This document shows positions 10,553 through 23,300 of a DNA stretch of 64,000 nt, piece after piece; positions within the stretch are counted from its first letter, which is position 1, and the number at the start of each line of letters is the position of its first letter. The notes beneath the pieces are model-generated. The model saw only the letters and a list, made by a program, of their open reading frames with translations. It did no database searches and had not been told where the DNA came from. This DNA is from Todiramphus chloris collaris (taxonomy: Eukaryota > Chordata > Aves > Coraciiformes > Alcedinidae). The stretch lies in the NCBI GenBank assembly GCA_025345505.1, contig JANVCC010000064.1, positions 4,759,693 through 4,823,692 on the forward strand, given 5' to 3'. The translations under genes and the position numbers were made by a program.

Positions 10553-11599
10553 TTTCCGTTAATATACTTGGGCTGAGAAGGTTTCTAGCCAGAGAGATGA
10601 AGCTTTGAAAGGGGCAGGGAAGCAGGGAAGGCAGTGAACACAACCTGGATACTTGCAAAGTTGAGTCTGAACACGACACTACACTCTACTTTCACAAGGA
10701 GCCCTGAGAGTGAATAAGACTGCAGACAGGAGGTGGAGAGGAATAAAAGGGAGACAGAAAAATTGCCTTAAAGACACGTTTTAAGATAAAAGAGCATCAT
10801 CCTCTATGGTGATATTACACTTCAGATCATATACTAAAATACAAAAATGTTCCTAAATATCAGGCTGAGGTATTTACAGACCTGGTTTAGAGATACATAG
10901 ATCCCGAGAGCAAGACAAATCATCTGCCAGTAGTCCAAGTAGTGGGAAAAGCCCAGGTGTTCCTGGATTTTCCTCTCAGTTTTGCTCTGTTTTCGCCTAA
11001 ACTTTCTCATGCAATGCCACAACAATCAGTCCTGGAAAGGGACCTTTCTGATGAAGCTTTGGGATAGGCAATGATTCTCTCCTCTCCTCCCATTAAAGGA
11101 AGGAAGGGAAAGGGGATGTCTGAAACTAACAGGGTCTGTAGAATGCTTTGAAGAGATGGAATATGATGAGCTGTGCATGATAGAAATGCCAAGTGTCATT
11201 GTTTTTACTAGGGGTAAAGCAGCTGGGCATGAGAATGATCATCATCTTCATGTCAGACAGGCAGGGCACTGAACCTGCAACTCAGCCCAACACCAAGGAA
11301 AACAGCAGCTGTGACCTCTCTAGCTCATCTCTGTCCCCTGGGACCACATGAGCTCTCTGCTGCTTTCCCACCTTATCTGCAGGAAAATCAGCTGCAAACT
11401 CAAAACCAGCCCTGTCGCCCTGGTGGGAATTTCAGGCATAAGGGACTCGGACATTGCTGGTTTCAGCTTCTTTCCCTCCTGTCACTAGCAAGCAATGTCT
11501 GATTGTCCTGCATTTCTCACCTCTCTCTTTTCCTCTCTTCCCTCTAAACCCATCAGACAGATGCTGCTGGTAGTAAACTCTTGGTAGGAAAAAAAAAAT
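10553..11599. other. Unique non-coding DNA, no gene seen
   Basis: No recognisable exon or repeat. The short frames are unremarkable. An A-run lies at about 11589-11598, just before the TA array. Confidence 0.55.
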
Positions 11600-11615
11600 T
11601 ATATATATATATATA
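11600..11615. repeat. (TA)n microsatellite
   Basis: About eight TA dinucleotides follow an A-run. It is a simple repeat. Confidence 0.9.
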
Positions 11616-11639
11616 GAGTTCCTTCCTTTCTTTTCCTGA

Positions 11640-11835
11640 ACTTCTGAGCTTAATTAGACTCATTCTGCACCTGCCTTGATGACACATGAAGAAAATTAAT
11701 GGAACCAGTAGCCACTTCAAACTTCTATGTGGCCTGTGGGAGCCTCCAATTACTTCCTCTACTGGGCTATGTCAGGGATAAGAATAAAGGACTTTAATTA
11801 TTGACCCTGCTGTGCTGGGAAATGGCAAGAAGATG
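11640..11835. other. Candidate conserved non-coding block
   Basis: The stretch holds several homeodomain-like cores (CTTAATTAGA, GAAAATTAATGG, TCCAATTAC, CTTTAATTATTGACC) in non-repetitive sequence. The clustering is seen directly. An enhancer role is inference. Confidence 0.2.
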
Positions 11836-13287
11836 GATATTTGGCTGCATCACATGATCAGCATAGGATCCCAACAGCAGCACTTGGAAGGGAACACAGC
11901 AAAGGCTGTCGGGAGCAAATAAATTCTGAGCGTGGAGCCTTCCAGCAGCCTACAAAATTCACAGGTCTTCCTGGGCTGGCAAATGAGCTAAGGCAGGATG
12001 ACAAATAGTGCTACTGAAGTTCATGGGACAATTAGTGATGCATGTTTCTGGGCACCTACACAACCCAGTCCTAAAACAGAGCATCCGAGCATTCACAGAC
12101 ACCTCTCCACGCAGAACTTCTGCCTTCATTCCCCTTTGCTTTTATCCTACATAACTGCACTGAGTGGTAAATGCAAGCTACTGTGCAACCTTGAGAATGA
12201 GAGAAAAGAGGGTTTACATGCAAGGAGTAACATGGAAGTCAGTATTTTTTTGATCCCATGTATTTTTCTGCAGTAAAATGTCAGCATAAAGAACAGGGAT
12301 GAAAGTACGAGAAGAGTTTCTCGTATTTTAGGGGAATCAAGCACTGGGAACATACAGGAAAACTTTCACAGCAAATCATTTCTGACAAAGAAATAAAGTA
12401 ATCTTCAAAACCAAATTTTTACACGTTCTAAAGATGGCTGCGAGCACACCTAATCCCACATGTGTTCACACTCACTTGCAGAACATTTTCAACAAAGCCA
12501 TTAAAAAAAGACATTTCTCATAGACGTAGCCAAAGAAAGAAACACTCCAAAGCACTTCCCCCCCCCCCGATCCATTCCTAAAAAAAGAGGTTAAAATTCA
12601 CTTTCCCGCAAATCCTACCATGGAATTTATCAGTCATGGAGCTGCCAAGGTTCCTGTACTGCTTTAGGTTGCTCAGTCCACCATCACAGCTCTGCACAGC
12701 CCCTGTTCTCATACTGGGCATATGTTTGGTTCTTTCCTAATGTTGCTTTTTCCAAACAAAAACTCTGAAATGCTTAGGACACATGAGCTAAGTATGTCAT
12801 CGTGTTCTAAACAGACCCAGCTTTTCAGTAAATAACTCACTAGTTCATGTGGAAGCAGTGACATTTATTACCCATATTTTTAATGGAGTAGCCAGTGAAA
12901 TTTTATCGTAAGCGTTTGGCTTCGGATGAATCAGAACCAAAAAAGAAAAGAAGAGATGATTGTCATCTGTCCATTAACACAGGTCTATACTGCTAGTAAA
13001 TCGGCGCACTGTAGCCAAGCTAGCTATTCCCCGGCAACGGCAGCATTACATTCTGCTACAAATCAATAAAACTGGGTCTTTCTGGACCTATATCATATAC
13101 CTGCCACCGTCGTGTTTCACATTTCCCAGCAAGGCGTCACACCCAGTCAGCATAGAAAGCGTGTGGGCTGAACACCATATGGAGAAACACGAGCGATTCA
13201 GGGATATATGAAACATCTATTTGGAGCTGAATTTAGCCAGAAGTCAACTTTTTCTGTTGGGGGATTGGGTGGTTTATGTGAAATTGC
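11836..13287. other. Unique DNA with a poly-C run and scattered CpGs
   Basis: A run of eleven C residues lies at 12558-12568. Between about 12900 and 13200 CpGs are modestly more frequent than nearby (for example ATCGTAAGCG, ATCGGCGCAC, CCGGCAACGG, CACCGTCGTG). This could mark an old functional non-coding element, but no exon or promoter elements can be assigned. No coding frame is recognised. Confidence 0.4.
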
Positions 13288-13343
13288 TTTTTTTTTCTTT
13301 TAATGTTTTTTGGTTTGTTGGTTTTTTTGTGGTTTTTTTTTCT
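13288..13343. repeat. T-rich and GT-rich low-complexity tract
   Basis: Runs of T are separated by GGTTTGTTGG and GTGG words. A poly-pyrimidine stretch followed by TCTAGG could mimic a splice acceptor on the plus strand, but nothing downstream supports an exon. Confidence 0.85.
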
Positions 13344-16069
13344 AGGAAGGATTTTCAACTTGTATTAGGAGAAAGTAAAGGGTAAAGAAACCTCACATTC
13401 TGCTCCCCTTTCCTATACCAGCTTATTTCCTTATGTCAGCTCATAATATCAGATCCAGAAGCCAGCTTTCTCCACAGCTCTTGGACAGGAGTGAAAGCTA
13501 AGACCCCCATAATTACCAATTATCTACACCAGGAAGGCAACTTCGTCCTGGATATCCAAACCTCCACAGGCTACAGGACTTTTTCTTTAATATATAGTCA
13601 GCCATCTCCAAATCTGCCCACCACCTTCTCTTAGAACTCTGAAGGAAGGTGAGAAACAAGACTGGTGCCCATTTTTCCAAACACCTCATTGCAAGAAAAA
13701 TAGATGTCATTGCTGTGCATCTCAGCTCCCAGCCACTCTCTGCTTTTCCTTCTTGAGTGCATATAAAACATCGTGTAATCTTTTTAAGACACAAAAACAA
13801 TGAAGCCTGAAGTATGTAGGTGTGTATGACGTATGAAGGACAACTTCACTCAATCCTCCAGCTAAATAACGGCTCTTTGGGTAATTAGTATCTGGTACTT
13901 TTGAAACAGATGAATCCCTCTGGCTGAGGGCAACTATAAGGCTGAAATCAATCCTGAACAAGTATTATATTAATTTCAGAGATCTTTGTCTCTGTGGACA
14001 AAAACCCGCTGTCTCCCTGTGAACGCTGCAATGATGAGAACATTAATATTAGATAATTACGACTTTGAAAGATTAAATGAAAAACGGTGGTGATGAGGAA
14101 AAGGCATTATGTTAAATAAAACTCCTGCCTGCGTAGGCTGTTCACACTCTGTTGACAGATTCAGACTGAAATAATAAAAAGCAAAGAAGGGAGAGGTGGT
14201 TTCTGGCTCTGACCAAAGCGGCAGAGGTGCAACTCTGAGGCAGGGACTCCCAGGGAAACAGTTATTCACACAGAAAAAGCATCTTCATTGATCTACAGTA
14301 GAAATGCTTAGCCCCTTTTTATAATGCTTTTCATCCTCAGAGCTTTTCATCTTTTCAGTGCATGCTCAGGGTTTTGATTTGCACAATTATGCTCGTAACA
14401 ATAAAAACACGGAGTACTTTCAGAAACTTGCTTTGAAGGATCTTAGGATGTCAGGGAGAACATCTGCTTAACCTGTGATATGGACAACTCGTCTCATCTA
14501 TCATCAGAGAGATGCAGTTGTAGAGGAGGGAGGTGCAGCAGGTGGCCAAGCCTCGAAGTTAGAGCCCAATGTCTAAAGTCAAGATAAAGACTGAGCATCT
14601 GAAACTACAAACAAGAATCAAGGTCGTCACCAAAGATGGGATGAGGAAAGGATCAGTGAAGGAAGGATCAGAAGGTGGCACTGGAGCAAGCTGAAAGGTA
14701 GGAAAGAGTGGCTATAGCCATCAGAGGCTCCAGCTGTCCTCCCAGAATGCAGCTCCTTTGTCTTAAATAAAGCAACTGCTCCCCCTGGTCCATTGCACAC
14801 ACCAAGGAGCAGGAGCAGAGTCCTGCCTGTCTATCAGGATGGTGGCTGGACCTGGGCAGAGCTGCTGTACAGACCCAGTAGCCTTGGCAAGGAGGTATCA
14901 GAGCTCACAAAAAAGAAAAAAAACCCAAACATCCAAACCCAAAACAATGAAGAGGTAATCCTCCAGATGATTCCTCACATTAGCTACCATACTCCTTTCT
15001 CTCCTGGCCAAACAGGTACCTGGGGTGACTTGCCAACCCAGAGCTGGCTAGCTGCACTGCTAACCCCCAGTACCCCAAACACGGCAGCCACACACATCCC
15101 TGGCACGTAGATTCGGTTCTTAGAATTTCAGAATTATTCCTCTTGCCTCCTGGATATGCCCAGAAAAGGCAGGAACTGTCTTTAAAAGAGGTAGAGACCA
15201 ACCTGTTCACCGCTGTGCCCTTTGCAGAAGGCTAGCACAGGGCAGAGATTGCCCAGCCCCAGCCCAGAGCATGCCAGAGGCATCTTTTCTCCCTACCTCT
15301 TTTTATTTTGCTTACTCTGGAGAAATTTTATGAATATAAAAACCTTACTACTGTGGAATAAGCACAATCCTCTTAGAGCAAGTCTGACAGGCACTGAAGG
15401 TATCTTAATGGATGCATTATTTCAGATGTTCCCTTCTGTTTGATAGCTGGCAAGCAAAGGGAAATGTGATTAGAGGAGCCTGGGGACACTGTATAGCTGG
15501 CCTCCCTTCCCACCTCTTCTATTCCGATTAGTTCCCCCCCTGTTGGTGACCTTCTGAGTCTGGCTCTGATCTGGACCTGAACTAAAATTTATAACCCTTT
15601 GATGAGAAAAGTAAAAGAGTTTGTGTGTGCTAAATTCCTTTTCTTCTACTTAAAATAAAATAAAGAAGTCTTAAGCGAGGCTCAATAAAATCCTTTAAGA
15701 CAGTTGCTTTTATCTATTTTTATATGGAGTTTAAGGATTTATGTCTTTTTTTCCCCACCTCCCTGTTGGTTCCTTTTTGATTGAATTATATCAGGAGGCA
15801 AAGAGCTACAAGGTTCATTGTAGCCATAGTGAAATCCTCTTGTTAAACTCCAAAAAAAATCACAGAAAACTGCATCGCAGTGGTGATACCTCTGGGTAAG
15901 GACACAAGTGTCTCCTTCACCCTCCTCATCATCACGATTTTAATGGAGATTTGGCTGGTGAGATGGTGCATTTTTTCCAGCTGCAACCAGACACTGGCAG
16001 CTACCAGCCATGCCTTCATCTCTGCCTTGCTCTGCTTGATGGGAAAAACATTGTGCTTGTAGCAGACCA
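13344..16069. other. Non-coding DNA, no gene seen
   Basis: No recognisable gene. Near 14310-14400 the phrase 'ataatgcttttcatcctcagagcttttcatc' is reminiscent of very old MIR-type fossils in sauropsid genomes, but it is too degraded to call. An A-rich run lies at about 14909-14940. Confidence 0.45.
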
Positions 16070-16170
16070 CTTAGTAGCTGCATGGCTTGGGCAAACCTCC
16101 TCACTACTGTCCCTCAAGGAACATTATGTCAACAGATCCTCATCAAATCAACAATTATAATAATGAGGAC
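16070..16170 (+). mobile_element. MIR-like (CORE-SINE) fossil, probable
   Basis: The order TTAGTAGCTGCATGGCTTGGGC, AAACCTCCTCACTACTGTCCCTCA and ATAATAATGAGG parallels the MIR consensus segment TAGCTGTGTGACCTTGGGCAAGT...CTCTGTGCCTCA...ATAATAAT. The copy is strongly diverged, with several mismatches. MIRs are tRNA-derived SINEs older than the bird-mammal split. The match could be coincidental in part. Confidence 0.42.
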
Positions 16171-19100
16171 AGGATGATCTAGGAGTTAACATGCATGGTG
16201 CCTGCCTTTGGGAAGCGGTCAACTCACTTATCCTTCATTACCCCTCAGTCCTCAGCCCACAGTCAGGTCTAAAGACAGAGCTTTCCCCTCTCCTCTCCCC
16301 AGCAGGCTCATGGGATTCAGGCAGCCAGGCTGCTCTGGTAACCAAGGGGAAAGAGATTCCTGAGCTATCCCAGCCTCTGCAGGGGTTAATAGATTAGGAC
16401 ATGCCAGAGAAAATTTAGAAGATGCAAAATGCAACACAAGAAAAACTCTTGAACTTTGAAATCGTGAGTGAATGTGTTCTGGACTTCAGATTTCATGGCT
16501 CTGAGAAACTCCTGTCAATTTTAATAGCACAGATCAGGTCCCGACACACACTGATTTCCATTATCTTTCTCTCTCCTTCTGTTCTGCTGCTAACACCCAT
16601 CCTCTTGGGATGCAACAACCCTATTCCAACATACTGCTTTCTCTGCAGGGGACATCACTTCATTAGCAGTCTCAAAAGGTAGGAGGGAAGCAAGTCAGCT
16701 CTGGGACATATGGACAAGACAGATCTATCCCTGGTGTAAATTCTGCAAACTCAATGCATTTGTGCGGTCTAGAAACAAAGCTGGATTTGCCCTATTTCCA
16801 CATGGGACGTGTTTTCAAGTTCATTGCTGGGTTCTGAATAAGGAGAGGCCTGTTCTGGATATGCCATTAGCCTGTGACAAGGCTGAGACCAAGAATCAGT
16901 CATAAGTATGGCAGCAGGAGGTGGAGGGACAGATAAAGACACACTTTCTCAACCTTAGTCTTAAGATCTCGATAAGGAAGTGGGCAAGATGGTAAAATGA
17001 TAATTTGCCTTCTCTCCTTTAGTTCCCTCCCCCGTCCCTTCAAAAATAAAGTTGAAATGAAAGGAAGGAAAAATCTCAAAGAAAAAACAGCACATTTTCT
17101 CCATTAAGCTTATTGATGGTCTCAGCAGACCACAGCAAGATCAAAGAGGGGAAAACTGCATCTAGCTAGAGAAACAACTGAGTACAAGAAATCAAGACAA
17201 AAACCCAACATAGATGTCAATGAAGCCGCAGCCAGACCACACCAGTGCAAAGCATCCAGTAGCCTGCAAGGGGCAAACAGGTAGCCATGGCCATAACGGG
17301 GTGACAACGGACTAAGCTCAACCTAAAGACCTGTCCCAGAAGAGGTATGCCTCCAGGGTGGAGCTAGCAGAGAAGGGGACAAATTCCTCTATGGCTCCCA
17401 TTTGCCAAAGCTAAAGAAGCTGATCCAGTATGGATCCGACTTGATCTCCCCTGGTCTCAGTGCTACTTAATCAGCCACTGCTTCCTAGCTCAGTCATCAA
17501 GCTTTTAGAGAAATTTGGGCATCCAGGGTCGTAGATGCTCCAGCAGCATCCTCAGTCTATACCCACTGAAATCTCAATGCAAGGAAGCCGTGGAGCTCTC
17601 TTACTTTTATGGTCACTGAAGCATTTAAGGCTTGATTTTCAGAGGAGTGAAGCAACCTGTGGTGCTTAACAGGAGCTGCTGGCACATTTGAAACCTTCAG
17701 AACAAGACCCATCCTGTCACACCAGTGTGCTGGGTGCTGTACAAGTCAATAAGAGGATCAACAGAACAAGATTAGGATGGGGGCACGGGTGTGCCAACTT
17801 CTCCTAACTCCTGGCTATTGGTAAACACTCTCACGCTCCTCTCGAAATCAATACATCTCACATGCAGATGCTCTTACACATGGATGAACCTGCACAAATG
17901 CTCATATAAATTCAAATTAGGAGAATACCTTATTCACATGACAGGCGCTACAAGCACTGCCAAAACATAAGAGGAGAAGCCTGTCAGAGGAAGATACGAT
18001 TCAGCAGCCAGGCTGAAGGTACACTGCTTCACCTGGCACGGGATGTGGAGAGACAAATGCAGCATAGCGAGTGGGGAAAGCAGTCCTGTGTCACCAGCTA
18101 TGCCCAGGTGATCTGGGGCAGAGCCTGGGTCTCCTCAGCCAACGCAGCCTCACTCCCCAACACGTCCCTGGCACCCGCTCGCTGCCTCAGTGGTTCTGCT
18201 TTGACAGAAACTATTTTTGTTGTTGCCAGCACACTTTCTGGAATGCTCTTTCTTCCATCCAACACAGGCTGTTCCCTCCCTTCCCTGAAGTGTGTTTCCT
18301 TCTCAATTATCACACATTCCTGTCTCCTTGTCACCTCAAAGCTCTACTGCTTTTCGGACAGCAACGGGTGGGATCAAGCCAGAGACCCGCTCAACAGCTT
18401 GGCAGAGCTTATAAAAACAAGGCATCAGTGGGTTCTGCATCCAATGAAAGGTCTGTAACTAGTGGAGACCAACATTTGTGAGAATTGAGGTGCAAAGCTA
18501 CAGGTTGCAAGAGATGTGGGTGGAAACAGCTGGGAAGAATCCAGCACCTAAAAAGAATCATGCAGAAATCTGAATGGAATTTCCCTCCGGATCATGAGGG
18601 TGCATCTGATGGAGATAGTTGTGGTTGGGAAGGAATTTTCCCCAAGGGACCTTGGCGAGGATTGAGGTTGAGGAAGAAGGACAAAAAAAATATACATATT
18701 TTCCTCTTGAGCACAAAGCAAGAATTCATTGAATGTGCTGCTCACCTTTACGGAGACATTCCTCTGTAACAGTCCTCAAGTCCCTACAAACACCACTTCT
18801 GAGCGCTCCCCGTGGCTGCCTCTCAGTCTTCTGAGGTCTAAGAGATCTGTGATTCAGCTCCATCTTTAACACAGATGTGCAGGGGAACCCTATGCAAAGG
18901 CCTTTCCTCAATGTGCTTTAGCTGATCCCTCCACCAGTTCCATAGCAACATGAAAATGATTGGGTTGGGTCAGGATGTGGGTCCATCTATCCCATTGTTC
19001 ATCTCAAAAGGAGATGCTAGCAAATACTGAACAAAAGAACAGAAGATGTAAACAATTATTCTATGGATAACAGAGAGTAGGGAGGAATGATGCCAAGAGA

Positions 19101-20679
19101 CTTAATTTTATGCATCTCCAGATAAAAGCCAAACTGTAGAAGATCAAAGTTAAATATTGCTGTCTGCTGCACGCACATTGACCTGTTGATCTGCACCGCT
19201 AAGATTATTCTGCTTACAAGAAAATACAAGTTTAAAAAAAAGAAAATAAAGTTTTGGATAAGCCATTGGAACAAGAGCCACTTTTTGTTCCAAACGTTCA
19301 CAGTAGCTGCCTCCACAGGTGACTGCCAAGTAGACCTCTAGCAAAAAGAGTGCATTTTGTTTGCATAAAATAATCATCTTTACAAGTAAAACTAGTTATC
19401 TATGACTTCTGAGATTCCCCCTCCTCACCACGTTTGCAGAGCATCTCCTCCAGCTGCCAACTCAAGTGTGAATCACGGTCTCAGTCCCTGGGTCAGAGTG
19501 TCAATGTTTCTCTGCGTGCTTTCCTTCCAGAGCAAGGAGGGACATCGTGGCAGCCAGTACAGCACTGGCAGGACCTTTCAAAACAGCACCCCTGTGGCAT
19601 GGAGACCCGAGCTGAAGGCAGAGGGACTGCTGTAGAGGTGGCAGTGTCGACCACTCCTGGAGGGAGACAGAGCTGCTGAGAGCTCCGGGCTGTGCCAGCA
19701 GAATGGAGAACCCTGCTCTTTCACAGCAGTCATCACAGTGCATTGCGCTCAGCCCTCACCAACTTCTCTCTAGCTGCTGCCTGTGGACAATGACTGTGTT
19801 CCTCACCACTAAACCCACTCTTCAGGCAGCAGATAACCACACAGACCTGGCTCACATCTCCCATCCATTCCCCAGGGTGGAGCGAGGCAGCTGGTTAAAG
19901 CAGCACACACGGACAACGTGAAGGGGTTAGGCCAGGAAATGAAAAATAAGACAAAATCCTTCAGAAAGCTCAGACAAAATCGTAATTGGATGGCAAGGTG
20001 CAATTGCTCACGTTGGAGTTTTGCCAGCTAATGTCCATGCAAAATACCACCAGTGTGAATGGACAGAAGGTTTTGGGACCTGTGTTTCATACTGGTGAGG
20101 ACGCAGCTATCCTGATCAAGGACAAAGGACAAAAATACAGGTGGACTGCAGGGCAGGCAGGCAGGCTGACAACCCACCCTGCAGAAAGCAAGTGCTGTCA
20201 GAGCAGGGTAAGGACAAATGAAAGAGCAGCTCTCTGATGAAGCGAGCACAAGCAACCACTGCTTTCTGCACTCTTCAGCTCAGCGTGGTGGAAAGAATCA
20301 AGAGAGAGAGCATAGAGCGCAAAACCTGTTCCCTCCCTCAGCACAAAATGCTGAAATACGTTTTGGGCCAAATTCTGGGTTTCAGTGTGCAGCAAACTGG
20401 CTCTGACTAAAAATCTTCCAGCTACCTCTGCTTCCTGCCTCTAGCCCTGTACAATGAGAAATACCTGTCCACTCTTCCACATGTAGCACATCTACAGAGC
20501 GTCAGCACGCGGGAAGAGCTTTCCTCAAGAGCAACATCCCCATCACAGCCCAGCGCAGCAGTAGAAGGGGTCGTGATGCTGCAGGGAATAACATCCACTT
20601 TGTTTGCCCTGTATAGGTAGGAGCAAAATGAAATGCAGGGAAGAAAAACCCCAAATCAGACAGGCAGCCCAGGGAAGAG
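16171..20679. other. Non-coding DNA with faint ancient repeat traces
   Basis: No gene is recognised. Three short traces look like undated sauropsid repeats: 'cttgattttcagaggag' at about 17630-17646, 'tgtgctgggtgctgtacaa' at about 17727-17745, and 'ttgggaaggaattttcccc' at about 18626-18644. They recur in reptile and bird genomes in my experience, but I cannot assign family names. Open frames of about 135 codons at 18045-18481 overlap in two phases and have no recognised domain. Confidence 0.4.
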
Positions 20680-20905
20680 TTGAGCTGGAGAAGCTTGCAT
20701 TGCGTCGGCTGATTGCAATTACACCATCGGCTGGCTGGCAACGAGATGAAATTGCAACAGAGTTCCAGCTTTAATTGAAATTTCCTGGGATCTGTTATTA
20801 CACGGCAGTGATTGTTCTGCGGCACTAATGAGCCTTTGCTCAGATGATTATCCAAGTGTCTCTACAGTCACTATTTCATTATTGCATTATTAATGATCAG
20901 ATAGG
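20680..20905. other. Candidate conserved non-coding block
   Basis: The unique sequence is dense in regulatory-like words (GATTGCAATTACACC, GAAATTGCAAC, CTTTAATTGAAATTTCC, GGCACTAATGAGCC, CATTATTGCATTATTAATGATC). It lacks repeats and homopolymers. It is one of the strongest enhancer-like textures in the window, judged by eye only. Confidence 0.25.
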
Positions 20906-22109
20906 ATTGTCACAGCTGAGATGAAACTTGAACATCAGACAACAGACAGCAGCACTCGGATCAGAGCACACAAACATCACTGCTTTGACACACATCCTCC
21001 TGCTACCACGGCTGTAGCACCAGTGCTGGGCCATGAAACCCTAAGCTCAGGCCAGTTTCCCTGGGGGGCAGGTGGGACGGGCACTCTTAGTCCGTACGTT
21101 CTGCCAACCAGCTGACTTTGTGTGTCCAGTTGGGTGTGGACTATTGGGAAGGCTGGTGCCTTTTTTTGTCCAAACAACAGTTTTGTTCTTTCTTGCTTTG
21201 CTCGTTTCATAATTACAAGGCTAAAGCTTTTTCTTTTTCTTTAACTCAGTACAATGAGGACTGCAGCCTTCCCCTTCATACCCTCATCGGTGTGAAGAGC
21301 CTCCAAGATTCCCCCTGAGTGTCTATCTAGGTTTCATGACCTGAATTGATCACCGAAATAATTCTAACATTTAGGAACTGCTTACCCAGCCCACATTCCA
21401 TTGCTTGGAAGTAATTCAGACACCCCCCCACCCCCCCCATTCAACAGATTGCCCCGTGCCAAGTCCAGCATGAAATCAGGCAGGATCCTGCAAGCTATCC
21501 ACTTGGCATGAGGCTGGGCCAAGACTAGGAGTTGTTAATTTTGTGAGAGGAGATTTGCAAGATTTGGCAGCACGGAGACCTGGCTCACTACAGCCCTAAC
21601 TGCTTTGGGAAGCAGCTTCCCCTTGCCTCCAGGAATGGAGTTGTACAGAGGAATGTTGCTGAGAGGCCATAGCTCCATCTGCGCAGTTAGGTCCATCGGA
21701 TTTACCACTCTCCCATTGCTGGTTCTCTGATGGATACGGCAGCAAATGAGTGACCCGCCTCCTCGGCCAGCCCTAGGATCCCCCCATCTCAACACCACAG
21801 CTCAAAAAGCCGTAATTCCCAGAAAAAGCCCACTCGGGGTGGGGGGGAAGTATATTTTCATACACCTGAAAGGCCCGCTTCACTTTCTAAGTAAGAGTGA
21901 TAAATCCCACATCTCTGCTTTTACCAGCACAACGGAACCCACCGCTACAAAAGACCAGCCTGTCCAAACCTCGCCTCTCATCGTCATCTCTTGACTGCCA
22001 AGAAGGTTTTAAACAGGCAGAAGCATTTCTCAGGAAGCTTCCAGAAACTCTGCACATGTCCCCAGGCTAACGTGACTCCTTGAAATACACAATCCTTTTT
22101 GGTTTGGAC
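20906..22109. other. Non-coding DNA with C-rich tract
   Basis: No gene is recognised. A C-rich low-complexity tract lies at 21421-21440 (two C runs separated by single A residues), and a G run at about 21838-21846. Confidence 0.55.
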
Positions 22110-22240
22110 CAGAACCCAGGAGTTCTGGTCTTGGATCACTGGGGTTCTTTCCTTCTCATTTCACATGCTCCTGTTTGTGTGATGCTGGGCAAATCACTAC
22201 TCCGTTTAAGGTGTTCCAGATGTAAAATGGGGTGAAAAGT
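22110..22240 (+). mobile_element. MIR-like (CORE-SINE) fossil
   Basis: Words in the expected order are CCCAGGAGTTCTGGTC, then TGTGTGATGCTGGGCAAATCAC, then CCAGATGTAAAATGGGGTGA. They match the MIR body: 'ctgtgtgaccttgggcaagtcac' then 'catctgtaaaatgggga'. This is the core and 3' part of an ancient tRNA-derived SINE, heavily mutated and with no activity expected. The 5' tRNA-like head is not visible. Confidence 0.72.
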
Positions 22241-22489
22241 TCAATCTCAAAGCTGGGTGACAGTTTAGTTTTCTTAGCCAGAAACAAGAAGAAAGTTTTA
22301 AAACAGCACAAAAAAACCCCCTGCGAAACGCGGGTGAGTTAAGGGAACAGTTTCAGTCAACAGAAGTATCTGTAAAACATTCAGACATGCCAAACCTTAA
22401 TGCATTTTTGTCACTACAATTACTTTTGATTCCTTTTTCAATTCTTTTTTTTAGTTTTATTTTTTTTCCCTTTTCTTGCTGTTCATCGT
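22241..22489. other. Non-coding DNA, T-rich end
   Basis: There is nothing recognisable except a T-rich low-complexity run at about 22437-22475. Confidence 0.5.
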
Positions 22490-22720
22490 TAAGTAAAATG
22501 CATTGTTAACCTGCGAGAGATAATGGCTCCCTTTGGGCTGGGAGAGTGCTCCAGCCACTATTAATTTTTTATTGCAGCTTTGTTGCCCAAGATCCTAAGC
22601 ATGTATTGGTAATTGGACAAAAAAAAAAAAACAAACCAACATTTATTTCCCTAATATTTGATTTTACCATTAAATAAACACTGCAATATTTGTATAACCT
22701 TCTTCACCAGGATTTCAACA
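22490..22720. other. Candidate conserved non-coding block with internal A12 run
   Basis: The sequence includes TTAATTTTTTATTGCAGC, TGTATTGGTAATTGGAC, ATTTGATTTTACCATTAAATAAAC and ACTGCAATATTTGTATAACC, with a run of about 12 A residues near 22620-22632. Apart from the A run it is unique and AT-rich, with homeodomain- and forkhead-like cores. The role is inferred. Confidence 0.2.
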
Positions 22721-23254
22721 ACTTTTATGATCTTCATGGAGGAAAATACACTGGCTGTGTGCTAGATAATGTCCTTAATGCTAATAAAACCAAATCTACT
22801 TGTCCAGGAATCATTTTCTTAGACTCCTAGCGTAGATTCTTGCTCTTTATGTTCTTTCTCAGAAACGCACCAGACACAATTAGATCATTATGGTCTATCA
22901 ATTTGTCATATTTCAGCAGCTTTTTTCCTTAAGGAGCCAAGATGAGAAATCACTAAAAAGGTCTAAAACCAGAGAAAAAATCATTTTACAAAAACAATTG
23001 CTCCATTTTGATGTCAAAACATGCAATATTCTTCTCCTTTGAAAGAACGTTAGGAAAAAAAATTTAAACAAAAAATAAAAAATCACATCCCCCTCAGCAA
23101 CAATCATCCCCCCCCACCCCGTGATTTCTGCACACTGTGCTTGCAGGTGCCTTTCTCAAAAATTAGAGAGAAGTTTTAGTTTACGTGGCAGTTGCTTTCC
23201 CCCCCAGTTCAGAGTCTCTTGGCTATCTTGTATATTTGCTCAGTCTGCAGGCAA
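22721..23254. other. AT-rich non-coding DNA, no gene seen
   Basis: No recognisable feature apart from A-rich runs near 23053-23082 and a C run at about 23108-23116. Confidence 0.55.
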
Positions 23255-23300
23255 ACATCGCGGTGAGCGCGGCCGAGATGAGAGAGCAGGTGAGATTCAA
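23255..23300. other. Isolated CpG cluster with splice-like motifs
   Basis: Five CpGs fall within about 20 bases (CATCGCGGTGAGCGCGGCCGAG) in an otherwise CpG-poor area. On the plus strand, CGCG|GTGAGC and GCAG|GTGAGA both resemble splice donors. On the minus strand, open frames cross the cluster, one reading FLNLTCSLISAALTAMFA, which is membrane-helix-like. No family is recognised, so this is a candidate small exon at most. Confidence 0.18.

Noticed and set aside
13320-13400. Poly-pyrimidine tract plus TCTAGG as a splice acceptor.
   Set aside because: The tract is a simple T/G repeat, the AG context is weak, and no coding or conserved exon follows.
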